Shown here piece after piece: positions 22,194 to 31,839 of a DNA stretch of 64,000 bases (the stretch's first letter is position 1; each line of letters starts with the position of its first letter). The translations under genes were made by a program, and so were the position numbers. Source of the stretch: Microdochium bolleyi (lineage: Eukaryota > Ascomycota > Sordariomycetes > Xylariales > Microdochiaceae); the NCBI GenBank assembly GCA_001566295.1, contig KQ964254.1:62001-126000 (forward strand), written 5' to 3'. The notes beneath the pieces were generated by a model that worked only from the letters and a program-made list of their open reading frames with translations, was not told the DNA's origin and did no database searches.

Positions 22194-23270
22194 ATGTCCG
22201 ACGACGACAAACCCAAGGAAGAGCCCCAAGCTGAGCAGCAAGTCGAGCCTCCCGCTGAGCCTCAAGCCGAGCCTCGAGCAGAGCCCCAAGCTGAGGTCTC
22301 TGGCTCCGCAGAGGCACAGGTTGAAGAGGTCTCACGTATCGCCGAGGACGACAACAAGCCCACCGAGGCCAGCCTCGACCAGGCGCGGCGTTTCCTCCGC
22401 GATGCGATCGTCCGCACCGAGACGGCTGAGCGCAAGACGGCCTTCCTCAAGAACAAGGGCTTCAAGGAGGAGGAGATCCAGCAGTTGATAGAGGAGGCCG
22501 ACTCGGGCTTCGAGGGCCCCATTTCGGCCGACTCCCAACCCAGCGAGCCTGCACCCATCATTACATATCCAGAGTTCCTCACAAAGAGCGCTAAGCCACC
22601 ACCACTCGCCACCCCGTCGAGCGTGCTCAACATTCTGGCTGTCTCTGGAGGGGTATGGACCGCGCTGTACGGCGCCGCTCGGTACATTGTCAACCCCATG
22701 ACCCAGAACCTGTCCGACTCGCGACAGGACTACTACAACCATGTCAACGAGCATCTCAGCACCTTCGTGGAGAAGCTAGAAGGCGTTGTCAGCGAGGTGC
22801 CCTACAAGAACGGCAAGCTTATCAAGCCCGTGAATGACGAGTACCATGATGACGACGACGTCGCCAGCACCGCCAGCGACCCGACAGAGCTGTTCCACCG
22901 CGACTTTGGTACACAGACAGACCCGCCGACATCCCTGCTCGCGCCCCTAGACAGCGAAAAGAAATCAGAGAAGCCTATCGACGTACAGGCCCGGCGTCTT
23001 GCCTCCTTGCGGGCGCAGTTGGAGGATTTGACCAAGACGTACACGCAGCGCGCTGAGAATACGGAGGACTTGAACGCCATCCTGCGTGAAATCCGCGAGG
23101 ACGTCGACAAGCTCGCGTACCCACAGATGGACTACGGCTCGTCTTACGCAGGCTTCAGCGGGCGCAGCTCGAATCCGGACGATGAGGTCCAGAAGACCAA
23201 GGACGCGATCCGCTCCGTCAAGGGCATGTTCCTCAGCTCGCGCAGCTTCCCGGCCGTGTCGGCGAGATAA
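22194..23270 (+). CDS. Pex14-domain peroxin (Pex14/17 or Pex33 type)
   Basis: Single exon, 358 residues. After a Gln/Glu/Pro/Ala repeat region (residues 9-35, AEPQAEP-like units) comes the Pex14 N-terminal domain at about 60-102, with LDQARRFLRDA and AERKTAFLKNKGFKEEEIQQ; this domain binds the WxxxF/Y motifs of the cargo receptor Pex5. A hydrophobic stretch at 143-166 (SSVLNILAVSGGVWTALYGA) suggests membrane attachment. A helical C-terminal part follows (RRLASLRAQLEDLTKTY at about 265-285). Filamentous fungi have, besides Pex14, a second Pex14-domain protein with Pex17-like features (Pex14/17 in Magnaporthe, Pex33 in Neurospora). The short length and single weak hydrophobic segment fit that form, but canonical Pex14 cannot be excluded. 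It should be part of the docking complex at the peroxisomal membrane. Confidence 0.82.
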   Translation: MSDDDKPKEEPQAEQQVEPPAEPQAEPRAEPQAEVSGSAEAQVEEVSRIAEDDNKPTEASLDQARRFLRDAIVRTETAERKTAFLKNKGFKEEEIQQLIEEADSGFEGPISADSQPSEPAPIITYPEFLTKSAKPPPLATPSSVLNILAVSGGVWTALYGAARYIVNPMTQNLSDSRQDYYNHVNEHLSTFVEKLEGVVSEVPYKNGKLIKPVNDEYHDDDDVASTASDPTELFHRDFGTQTDPPTSLLAPLDSEKKSEKPIDVQARRLASLRAQLEDLTKTYTQRAENTEDLNAILREIREDVDKLAYPQMDYGSSYAGFSGRSSNPDDEVQKTKDAIRSVKGMFLSSRSFPAVSAR

Positions 23271-24155
23271 GGAGACTCGCCGGCGCAGTTGGATGGCGTA
23301 GCTGGTGATAGACTTCAGCAGAATCCTCAGGGTCTTCGTGTGCCAGGTCTTTTAGTTGTACCAGTCATAGGAACAGAGGCCGGGGGATCTCAACAGCCGA
23401 CCACCGTTGCAAGCGTTCCGACCCCCGAGGTCCTGCCCGCACTGCCGACCTCACCGATACCCAGCAACGGCCGTGGACACTCCAGTCCAAGTGCACGCCT
23501 AAGGCTACTGGCCAACCATCTTGGTGCAGCTGGACCCGAGCTATTGCGCGAACAGATCCACCGACCTCGAATGAGAGATCCGCCTGAGCTCGCCCAGCCC
23601 ACACCAAAGCGACGTGTGTTGCAGTTCGGCGATGCGCCCGCAATCGAAGTCAGCTCGAGGACCGTTTCTGCCGGGGCTCGCCATTGTGCCCCGGCAGGCG
23701 GTCTAGTGCTGCTCTGTGGCGAAGAGAAGATGTCGCCTGCGCTGCCAGCCGCCGTGTAGTCTTTGGTCTCTTCTGTGGTTTGGTCGTTGGTGAGAACTTC
23801 GATCATCGGCAACTCATTCCGTTGGTTTACTGGGAGACCGGGGCGGGATATTACGCAGCGTCCCTGTCAGATTTCATCGTGTGTACTCTTCTATAATGAG
23901 CGGTTTATCAGGTCTTGTACTGTATATCTTCCTTCAGATCATATATCATCTTCCAGCGTTCACAATATGCATACCCTCAATACAGCGTCCTTTGAAATAC
24001 ACACATTCCAAACTTCATCGTTAATTATCCCAGGACTGTTCCCTCGATGCAATGATGTGGTGGAAGAGCCTCACCCTCTTCATAAGGGTGTATAGTATAT
24101 ATATAGTTTGTATGCGATTGGCTGCGACGTCGTCGTCGACAGGGCCACCTCCTGC
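23271..24155. other. Convergent intergenic region
   Basis: It separates the 3' ends of the peroxin (+) and the wybutosine gene (-). A 156-codon plus frame (23289-23759) begins 19 bases after the peroxin stop; its product is Pro/Ala-rich with no motif, so it is taken as 3' UTR. TA-rich sequence near 24089-24105 is probably polyadenylation sequence. Confidence 0.45.
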
Positions 24156-26513
24156 TCAACCGAGCGTGACCACATAGCAGCCCTCGTTCCAGTAGCTGCC
24201 CATGGAGAAGCAGACGCCGCCGCCTCCCATGATCACCAGATCGCCCGCGGAGTCGAGGGTGGCTGAGACCCCGACGAGCAGGGGCCGAGGGATCGCGCTT
24301 CCTCCCCCGTGCGAGGCCGCGAGTCTTCTCCCCTCCTTACTCGCTGGACTGAGAATATGGCCTAGGGGAACCAGGCTGCCCGCCGGGTGTGAGAAGGTGA
24401 TGCGCAGGATCTCCTCTTCCGGGCGGAGCAGCTCGTCGGCAATGACGCCGCCGACGATGGCGATGGTGGTGTCGTTGAGGACAAGACCTGCAGCGCCGAA
24501 TCTGTTGACGATGGTCGGTTGGAGTCCCTGAGCAGGATCCAGATCTGGCACTGCGAGCGGCGCGAAGGTGATGGTCGGGGCGGCTTCGGGCGCCTGCGGT
24601 ATCTCGAGCGTCCAGTGCAGTGACTGCTGTGCGACCGTGCCGTCCGCGAGCATCCCGCCAAGCAGGACACCGCTGAACTGGGGCCTGCCCGGCTCGCTCG
24701 CAGCTGTTTCTGGCAGGCTTAGCAGCACGGTGCCGAAGACGGGAGTATACGCATGACCTTTGAGCACGCATTCCCTCCAGGTGCAGTCGGGTTGATAGAC
24801 CAAACAGCCTGGGAAGACCGTGGACGAGTCGGTCTTGCCACCCACGACCAACGCCATGCCGTGACTCTCGCCGCCGAGCCCTGTAATCGCATGCCGATAC
24901 AGGGGGACAGGGAGGTCGCTTGCCCGCGACCATGTGGTGTCGCCCCGTTTCAGAATCCACGAGTCTTTGAGCGCAGAGGACGGAGAGGTCCGGCCACCGC
25001 ATAAGAGGTTGTGCTGTCCGAGGTCCACGGCTGCATGGCACATTCGGCTAGCAGGCCCTTCGGCAGAGATCTCGACCTCTTCGATATCGAAGTTTCCGCC
25101 GTAGATATCTTGTGACCGCAGCCGTGTGTTGGTGCCAAGCCCGAAGATGTTGCCGATACGAGACTCGCCCGCTGCGCCCTGTACCTTCAGTGGTGCTCCA
25201 AACCGGCGCTGACCTCGGTTACCGGTGTAAGGGTGATAGGCGGTTGTGAACTCGATGGTACTCTCCTGTGTCCGGAGTTGTCCAGTCGCTGGAGTTGTCG
25301 ACACTTGGGAATCCGCCCACGTCCGAGCAGAGACGACGCAGTAATGAGCCGCGTAGATGGCAAACTCTTCCCATTCGTCAAAGGGCTCCATGCCGTTGAG
25401 TTTCTTTCGGTCCTCCTCGGAGAAATACTCGCTTCCGGACCAGATCTGCCAGAGACTATTTGCGTCCGTGTGAGCCCACCCAAGGCGAGCGAATCTATCT
25501 CTCTGAGCTTGTAGGGTTGGATACTCAAAGACAGACTTTGGAGGCGCCTTCAATTTGTTGAAATGCTGGAGCATAACCTTGGCGAATGCGTGGTCTGGCC
25601 CTCCAGGGAGAATTTGTTCTAGTAGACAAAACTCGGCTGCCTTTATATCAGTATTCCTTCACACAGGACTGGCATGGAAGAGTGTGACCAACCCTTTCCG
25701 AGCGAGCTCGCCCACTTGATGACACCGTCAGCACCCTCGGTTTCCATGTAAGTGATGGAAACCTCGGCTACGAATAGAAACTCGCAATTTGGCAGATCGA
25801 GGACAGTGGCTAATGATTCCTCGATCTTGTCAAGCTCACGCAAGTCGCATCCTATCTGAACATACTGGTCACTGGTGAGGAATATTCTGCCATTTTGTGA
25901 CACAACGACATTGTCCAGGGGCTCTCGGAGCTCGGGGGTGTTCTGCACTATCTCGCACTTCTTCCTCAGCAGCTCTGGGAAGTCGATGTCAACGAACCTG
26001 GCACGGCGGCAGTCCTCTGGGTATCTTGTAAGGCACTGCCAAGGAAGAACATCGCTGTCGGGAGCCAGTATCAGATGAGCATTACCGGACAATACGAGGA
26101 TGTGGCAGAGACGTACCTGCCGCAGCCCAGGTTGACAACGACTTTGGTGTTGCTCGAAGGCCGGCGGAGGAAATTGCGAACAGCCACGTCAATGACATGA
26201 AGGCGGATATGATAGCCCCGGTTGATCAGGGGAGACCGCCTCTGGAACTTTTTGACAAAGTGGCAGAAGTAATGTGGCTCGTGCGGGTAGTATATCTTTT
26301 CGACGCTGCGCTTCGAGACAATGCTACTGCTGTTTGTCTGTCATTCATGCTTGAGATCAGTGGTCGAGGATGTGGCACGTGCATGCCACTTACAGCCATC
26401 ACAATGTCGTCCTGGGCAAGTGCCCTGGCCGGGCGCCCGGCAGCTCGCACGGAGCGGCCTTTGGCCGGCACCGCCGCGCCGGGACCCAGTGGCATGGTCT
26501 GTGGTTGCGCCAT
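24156..26513 (-). CDS. ppm2: tRNA wybutosine-synthesizing protein 4 (Tyw4/Ppm2)
   Basis: Four exons: 26394-26513, 26117-26337, 25693-26054 and 24156-25636. The introns are 56, 62 and 56 bp, with phases 0, 2 and 1 all consistent, giving 727 residues. The N-terminal leucine carboxyl methyltransferase domain shows the expected line: DDIVMA joined to TNSSSIVSKRSVEK, then YPHEPHYFCHFVKKFQRRSP, the SAM-binding VNLGCGRSD split by intron 2, and VDIDFPELL. FVAEVSITYME is a further conserved block. From about residue 330 the chain is a kelch-type beta-propeller (GGRTSPSSALKD, VVGGKTDSS, AIVGGVI, IMGGGGVCFS). Tyw4 performs the last methylation and methoxycarbonylation steps of wybutosine at position 37 of tRNA-Phe. 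The frame stops right after the propeller, so no JmjC domain is attached, as in yeast Ppm2 (about 695 residues). Confidence 0.9.
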
Positions 26514-27354
26514 GACTAACTGGAGGCACTTTGGGGTCGGTGTTCGAGATTAGTGGCATGTGTTGTTGGTGACCATGAGCTCCCCTGTCAGCCGACTCGA
26601 CGAGGTTTGTGGCGGACATGGAGTTTTGATGTTGGAGGACCCCACTAGAGCGCTCGAGTCTCTTCAGTACCGGTATCGTAGAGTCTAGTCGCACGATGCC
26701 CGCCGTGTGGGGGGTTAATGTTTGCAAAGCCCATGTCTGGTTGGGAGAATCCAATACCAACGGCCTGAGACTGCCATGACTCCGCAGGCCGGGTCCTCTC
26801 TCGGCCGAGCGAGGACCTGTGTGGTATCTCTACGGGTGAGCGTGATCATGCTGTCGGATGACTGCTGCTGCAACCCCTGCTGGAGCTGTCCAGTGACTGC
26901 CCAGTGCAGCTCCACCTGAGCTCCCCCATTGTGCCTGTGGTGCCTTCCAGGTCGACGCTGCCCCGCCGCTTGCGTCCTGGCCTGGCCCACTGTCGTGCCT
27001 GCCTTCAGCCTGCCTCTCGTGCACAGCTGCGCCAACCACTCGGTTTTCCTCGGAGCGAGCTCCCAACGTCGCAACCTCTCTTGCCTGTCCTCGGCCCTCA
27101 TCGCGATACTCGAACCACACCCGGCGCCCCCAGGCGTAGTACGTCCAGCTTCACAGCCAGAGAGCCCGCCCCGACCACACACCTGCACCTCCCCATCATC
27201 TTTGCGCTCTCTCGACCTCGCGCCACTGCGCCCCGGCCGAGGCGCAACCAGCTCCGTCAAGCCTGCGAGCTTCTCGAGCTAGGCAGTCATCACCTTCCCG
27301 GCCGCGAGATCCAACCACTACTCCCTCTGGCTGCCAGTCTTGACTCTCGCCAAC
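26514..27354. other. Divergent promoter, tyw4/atg18
   Basis: 841 bp shared upstream region of the wybutosine gene (-) and atg18 (+). The right half is pyrimidine-rich on + (CTCTCGACCTCGCGCC-like), as in fungal 5' leaders. No discrete regulatory site could be named. Confidence 0.45.
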
Positions 27355-28864
27355 ATGGCTGGCGCCGCGCTCAATTTCATCACCTTTAACCAGGACCACA
27401 GCTGTCTGGCTGTCGGTAAGTCGACGCCCGGTCCATCGCCAGCCATCGCTGAGCTCCCCAGCTGACTCCCTCAAGGTACCTCCCGCGGCTTTCGAATCTA
27501 CCACACCGACCCTTTCTCCAAGATATTCAGCAGTGATGACGGCAACATCGCCATCATCGAGATGCTCTTCTCGACCTCGCTCGTCGCACTCATCCTCTCC
27601 CCGCGCCACCTCATCATACAAAACACAAAGCGGGCCTCCGTCATCTGCGAGCTGACCTTCCCATCTGCCGTCCTGGCCGTGAGGCTCAACAGGAAGCGCT
27701 TGGCCGTCGTGCTCGAGGACGAGATTTACCTCTATGACATCTCAAACATGTCACTGCTCACAAACATCGCCACGTCCCCTAATCCGAGCGCCATATGCGC
27801 ACTGTCGCCCTCCTCGGAAAACTGCTATATCGCTTATCCACTGCCGAAACCACGGGAAGACGGCCAGGACGCCAAGAGGCCCTCCCACGCGCCGCCGACC
27901 TCTCTCTATGCTCCCGTTACTTCTGGCGATGTCCTCATCTACGACACGCTGACGCTCAAGGCTGTTACTGTCGTCCAGGCTCACCGTTCGCCACTGTCAT
28001 GTATCGCGCTCAACAGCGAAGGCAACCTGCTAGCTACAGCGAGCGAGACAGGGACAATCATCCGGGTCTTCTCCGTGCCTAACGGCCAGAAACTCTTCCA
28101 GTTCCGGCGTGGCACGTACCCGAGCACAATTTACAGCATGTCGTTCAACATGGCTAGCTCTCTGCTCTGTGTTTCGTCAGCCTCGGAGACAGTGCACATC
28201 TTCCGCCTCCAAAATCCAGGCCCTGGCCAAAACAGGCAGCGCGCGTTCAGCAACAACGGGGCTTCACCAACCGACCGGCCCGATAGATGGAGAAGGAGCC
28301 ACAGCTACGAGGACGGCAACGAGTCGCCTAGCAGCGCACAGGAGTCAGACCGCGGCGAAGTTGCTGACATTTCGGCCTCACCACCATCCGGCCCTGCCAA
28401 CCGGCGGCAGAGCGGTTCCTTCAGCAGCATGCTGCGAAGATCATCGCAGCTGATGGGCCGCAGCGTCGCAGGTGTGGTCGGCAACTACCTCCCTCAGACA
28501 GTCACTGAGATGTGGGAGCCGCTGAGAGACTTTGCGTATATAAAAATCCCAAAGAGCTCGGCATCGACCGCCCGAGCCGGCGCCACAGCTACCGGCCAGC
28601 AGCTGCGCAGCGTCGTCGCCATGAGCAGTAGTAGCCCGCAGGTCATGGTCGTGACAAGCGATGGAGGCTTCTACGTCTTCAACATTGACATGGAGCAAGG
28701 TGGCGAGGGCTACCTCGTCAAACAGTTCTCGTAAGTCTTCCAGGCCCTTGAAGATGACTCCCATTGTGCACGATGTTTATAGATCCTATGTGACTAACTT
28801 CGTGATTGGGAACAGCGTCCTTGACGGCGACGACAAGCTCGACGCATCGAGCTACGGACCATAG
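27355..28864 (+). CDS. atg18: Autophagy PROPPIN Atg18
   Basis: Three exons: 27355-27415, 27476-28730 and 28816-28864. The introns are 60 and 85 bp; the first uses an AAG acceptor (CTCAAG/GT) and the second AACAG. Phases fit, giving 454 residues. The start MAGAALNFITFNQDHSCLAVG is the first WD blade of the PROPPIN family, interrupted by intron 1. The two-arginine phosphoinositide-binding motif FRRG is present at residues 230-233, followed by STIYSMSF as in Atg18 proteins. A Ser/Arg-rich loop (about residues 265-350) corresponds to the variable loop of blade 6, and the protein ends LDGDDKLDASSYGP. Atg18 binds PI3P and PI(3,5)P2. It works with Atg2 in autophagosome growth, in pexophagy, and in vacuole morphology. 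The third exon encodes only 15 residues plus the stop. Confidence 0.93.
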
Positions 28865-29648
28865 GATGGGTCCGCAGACGTTGCGCACAGTCTTGTGCCG
28901 AGCCTCCCTCACGGGACGGCATTGGTCTGAAGAACGGTGTGCCCTTCTCCAGATCCCAAGGCTTGGCTCCTTGTCTCTTTTCACTTGTCTCCCGTCTCAT
29001 TCTGTCGTTTTCTTCTTCTCTATTGCATAAGCGTACGGCGTTCTTCGTTTCCCGACGATCCATGTCGTCTTTTCAGACTATCCTTCATAGCCCCTCACAT
29101 CATCTCCATAGCTTCAGGCGCGCCTAATTCTACTTTTAACACCTTTCTCGTTGACAACATGGCCAAAAAGTCTTGGGTGGCGAGCATGTCTCTCAGAATG
29201 AGTTGTCAGTCACGCACTTTATCGGAAAGCGCAGAGGTTGGAAAGCTTGGCATGCAAGAAGAGGGCATTCCAGAAGCGTGAAAACTGATATGCATTAAAA
29301 ATTGTGTGTATATGGTAAAGACGTGAAATCTGTGAAGAGATCGCCCAGTCATGAGTGAGAATAATTAAAAAGTGCCTTTGAGAGCTTTGCCAACGCCCGC
29401 GAGTCCCGTGTGGTACACAAAGATAGCAAGAATACGATGAGCGAGTCGGGCCGCGGCCGTCCTGTGATGCCGTGGCCCACAGTAATGAGATTCGTTCAGA
29501 CATTAGGGTAAATGTCTGTAGTTTTGCCGGTTCCCCGCGCCTCTTGGGGGTCGTCTACGCCGGTAGTAGAGATACAACAAGACATGTTTTTCGTGACTTC
29601 GTGATATTACGCGCCAGATGTGGCAGGCAGCTTTGTCGGGTGATGCAA
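28865..29648. other. Convergent intergenic region
   Basis: 3' ends of atg18 (+) and pps1 (-) face each other here. The sequence is T-rich on + after 28930, and no coding frame is supported. Confidence 0.5.
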
Positions 29649-31839
29649 CTACCGAGCATACGGGCGATTCATCAGGGCGATCTCGCGAGCAATATCGGCC
29701 CACTCTAGCTCTCTCTTGATGCCCTGTCCTTTGGCATCGTCAACAGACTGGAGCTGGAGCTTTTCCTCCCACTTGAGAAGCTCGAATGCGAAGCGCAGGT
29801 GCGGCTGGATAATGACATTCAAACGTCGAGCTCGGACGAAGCAATAGGCTCGTGGGAAGGAGAGGTTCATGGCCCGCATGACCTCTGCGATGCAGATTGT
29901 AGCACTTCGTGAAACACCAACTCTGCAGTGCACCAGTGTTGCCGTCCCATTGCGTCTTCCGCGATCTTGCACGTCCATTCGTTAGCAGTTGCACAGAGAA
30001 AAAAATAAGTTGACCAATTCGATGGAGAGAGTGCGACTCACCAATGAACTCGAGGCATCTCTCGAACTCGGCCGTCAGGGGGTCGATTCCGTTGTCTTGC
30101 ACGTTCTGCACCAGCTGCACATTGTCTGCTCCCCACTTCTCCAGCTCGCCTTCGCGCCACATTGTGGTTTCGCCAACGCTGAGGATCTGTCCGATACCCA
30201 TGGCTCTGAGAAGGTCTGGGTTATTGGCGTGACCGAGATTGCCAAGATACATGTAGTCAAGAATTCTGCTTGGGAGTGAACCATCGAGGCTGGCGAGCCA
30301 CCGGGGCTCGTCCTGAATCTGCGCCGTGATCTCAGTAAGACTCTTATGCGCACATGCCGGAGACTCGCTCAAGAGTCGCGTCGCGAGAGCTGTCAGGAGA
30401 GCCACGTCTGTGGGGTAGGCGAAGAAGTTGCGCTTCTTCTCCGTGTGCAGTTTGAGCCAGGCTTCCGGCACAGCTTGCCCGGAGCTATAACTATAGTATG
30501 CTATGCCGAGCATTGTCGACTCCGTATATCCATCGGCACAGTGGAGAAGGATTTTGTACGGTCGATGTGTCTCAATTGTCCCGTCAGACTCGTCTGACAT
30601 GTGAGAATCACCGTCGCCGTCCATGTCGGCCTTCGCTGGTAGTGTGCCGTGAGACAGATGCCAAATCCACTTGCAAGTATCCAAGATACCGTCGGCCTCA
30701 GCATGGGACCATGTCGGAGGTAGGATGCTGCCAGAAGACGGGAAGTCCAGGTAGACACGCGTCGTGTCGTCTGTGGGGCCTTCCGCAATGGTCTGCAGAA
30801 GTGCCGGGTTCAGACGGCCAAGATCGCTACACTCGATGAGAATGTCGAACTGTTCCTCATCTTCGCTGCCGACTTCAGGCGTCGGCCCCAGCCAGACATT
30901 GTGCGAGATTTCGGTGGCTCTGGTCATCTCATACATCTCGGCGCGCTCCTGATGGAAGAAGTCAACGACGGAGTTGGTGAACATGCCATCAGAGCTGAGC
31001 GTGACAATTTCCGGGTGCATCTCTTCGAATTCTTTGAATGAGTTTAGACAGATGAAGGTGTTGAAGATGGGCACCTCGCTCCCCTGGTGCTCGTGCTCCT
31101 GTCTCCACTTGTCCTGCGCGGAAGCGATCTCCCAACCGATGGCCTTGACCTTGGACGCATCATCGCCATAGATGACAATGTCGGAAAGCAATGCCGACTT
31201 GACGGTCTGGATCTGGAAGTTTCGCACGGAGAAGCCGTCCTTGGGATCGATGTCGAGGAACTCGCCAACGGAACCACCTTTGAGCAGTTCCTGTGGCGAC
31301 ACGGCACCCTTGAGACGAGCCCTGGAGAGGTCACCGTCCGCCTTGACGACAGTGAGGCCTCGGAAACAAGTTGGCGTCTTTCTGAGAACTCGTCTACGAG
31401 CTACAAAGAATGCCTGCTGGATGTGGTTGCTGGGGTGGAGCCCATGCAGCCACGGGAAGAGCTGGGAGGGCTCGGGCAAAGGCTGGGTCGCGGCATAGTT
31501 GACCGCGGCAGCAAGCTCCTTGGCGCTGATGCTGTAGATTGCTAGGTCGTCCCTGGCGAGGCGGGTGTAATTGTCAGGAGGGAAGAGAAGCGACGGCCGG
31601 GCCTCGCAGACGTCGTCGCGAGCGGGCGAGGGCGGAGGAGTGTTACGGTCCTGTGTGGGGACGGGGCCAGGCGGGCAGAAGGGGATGTGCTTGTTGGGCA
31701 CGGGGCCCGTCCCCATCCCGGCCGAGGCCTGCGAGGGCGGCGGGCTGAGGGTATCGAGAGAGAGGGGAGCCGTGAGGGCAGACAGGCCAGAGGACGATCG
31801 ATGGGGCACGACGGGTCGGGGCAGGGCGATGGTGGCCAT
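29649..31839 (-). CDS. pps1: Dual-specificity protein phosphatase Pps1
   Basis: Two exons: 30042-31839 and 29649-29965. The intron is 76 bp (donor GTGAGT, branch CTAAC, acceptor GCAAG); phase 1 is consistent and the product has 704 residues. The C-terminal phosphatase domain has the active site HCRVGVSRSAT, catalytic Cys about residue 613, followed by ICIAEVMRAMNLSFPRAYCFVRARR, as in yeast Pps1, which affects DNA synthesis and cell wall signalling. The general acid should lie in the segment before the intron (GADNVQLVQNVQDNGIDP). A second, degenerate site LLHCADGYTES sits at about residues 432-441, with Glu where the catalytic Arg should be, so the middle domain is probably a pseudophosphatase. 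The N-terminus is Pro/Ser-rich. The intron separates most of the catalytic loop from the rest of the protein, so an unspliced transcript would lose activity. Confidence 0.87.

Noticed and set aside
23289..23759. 156-codon frame just after the Pex14-type stop, as a second gene or alternative C-terminus
   Set aside because: No motif, no splice donor joining it to the peroxin in phase, and the peroxin already has a normal length.
24440..25000. 234-codon minus frame overlapping the Tyw4 kelch region
   Set aside because: Out-of-frame shadow on the same strand; the kelch frame is intact and matches the family.
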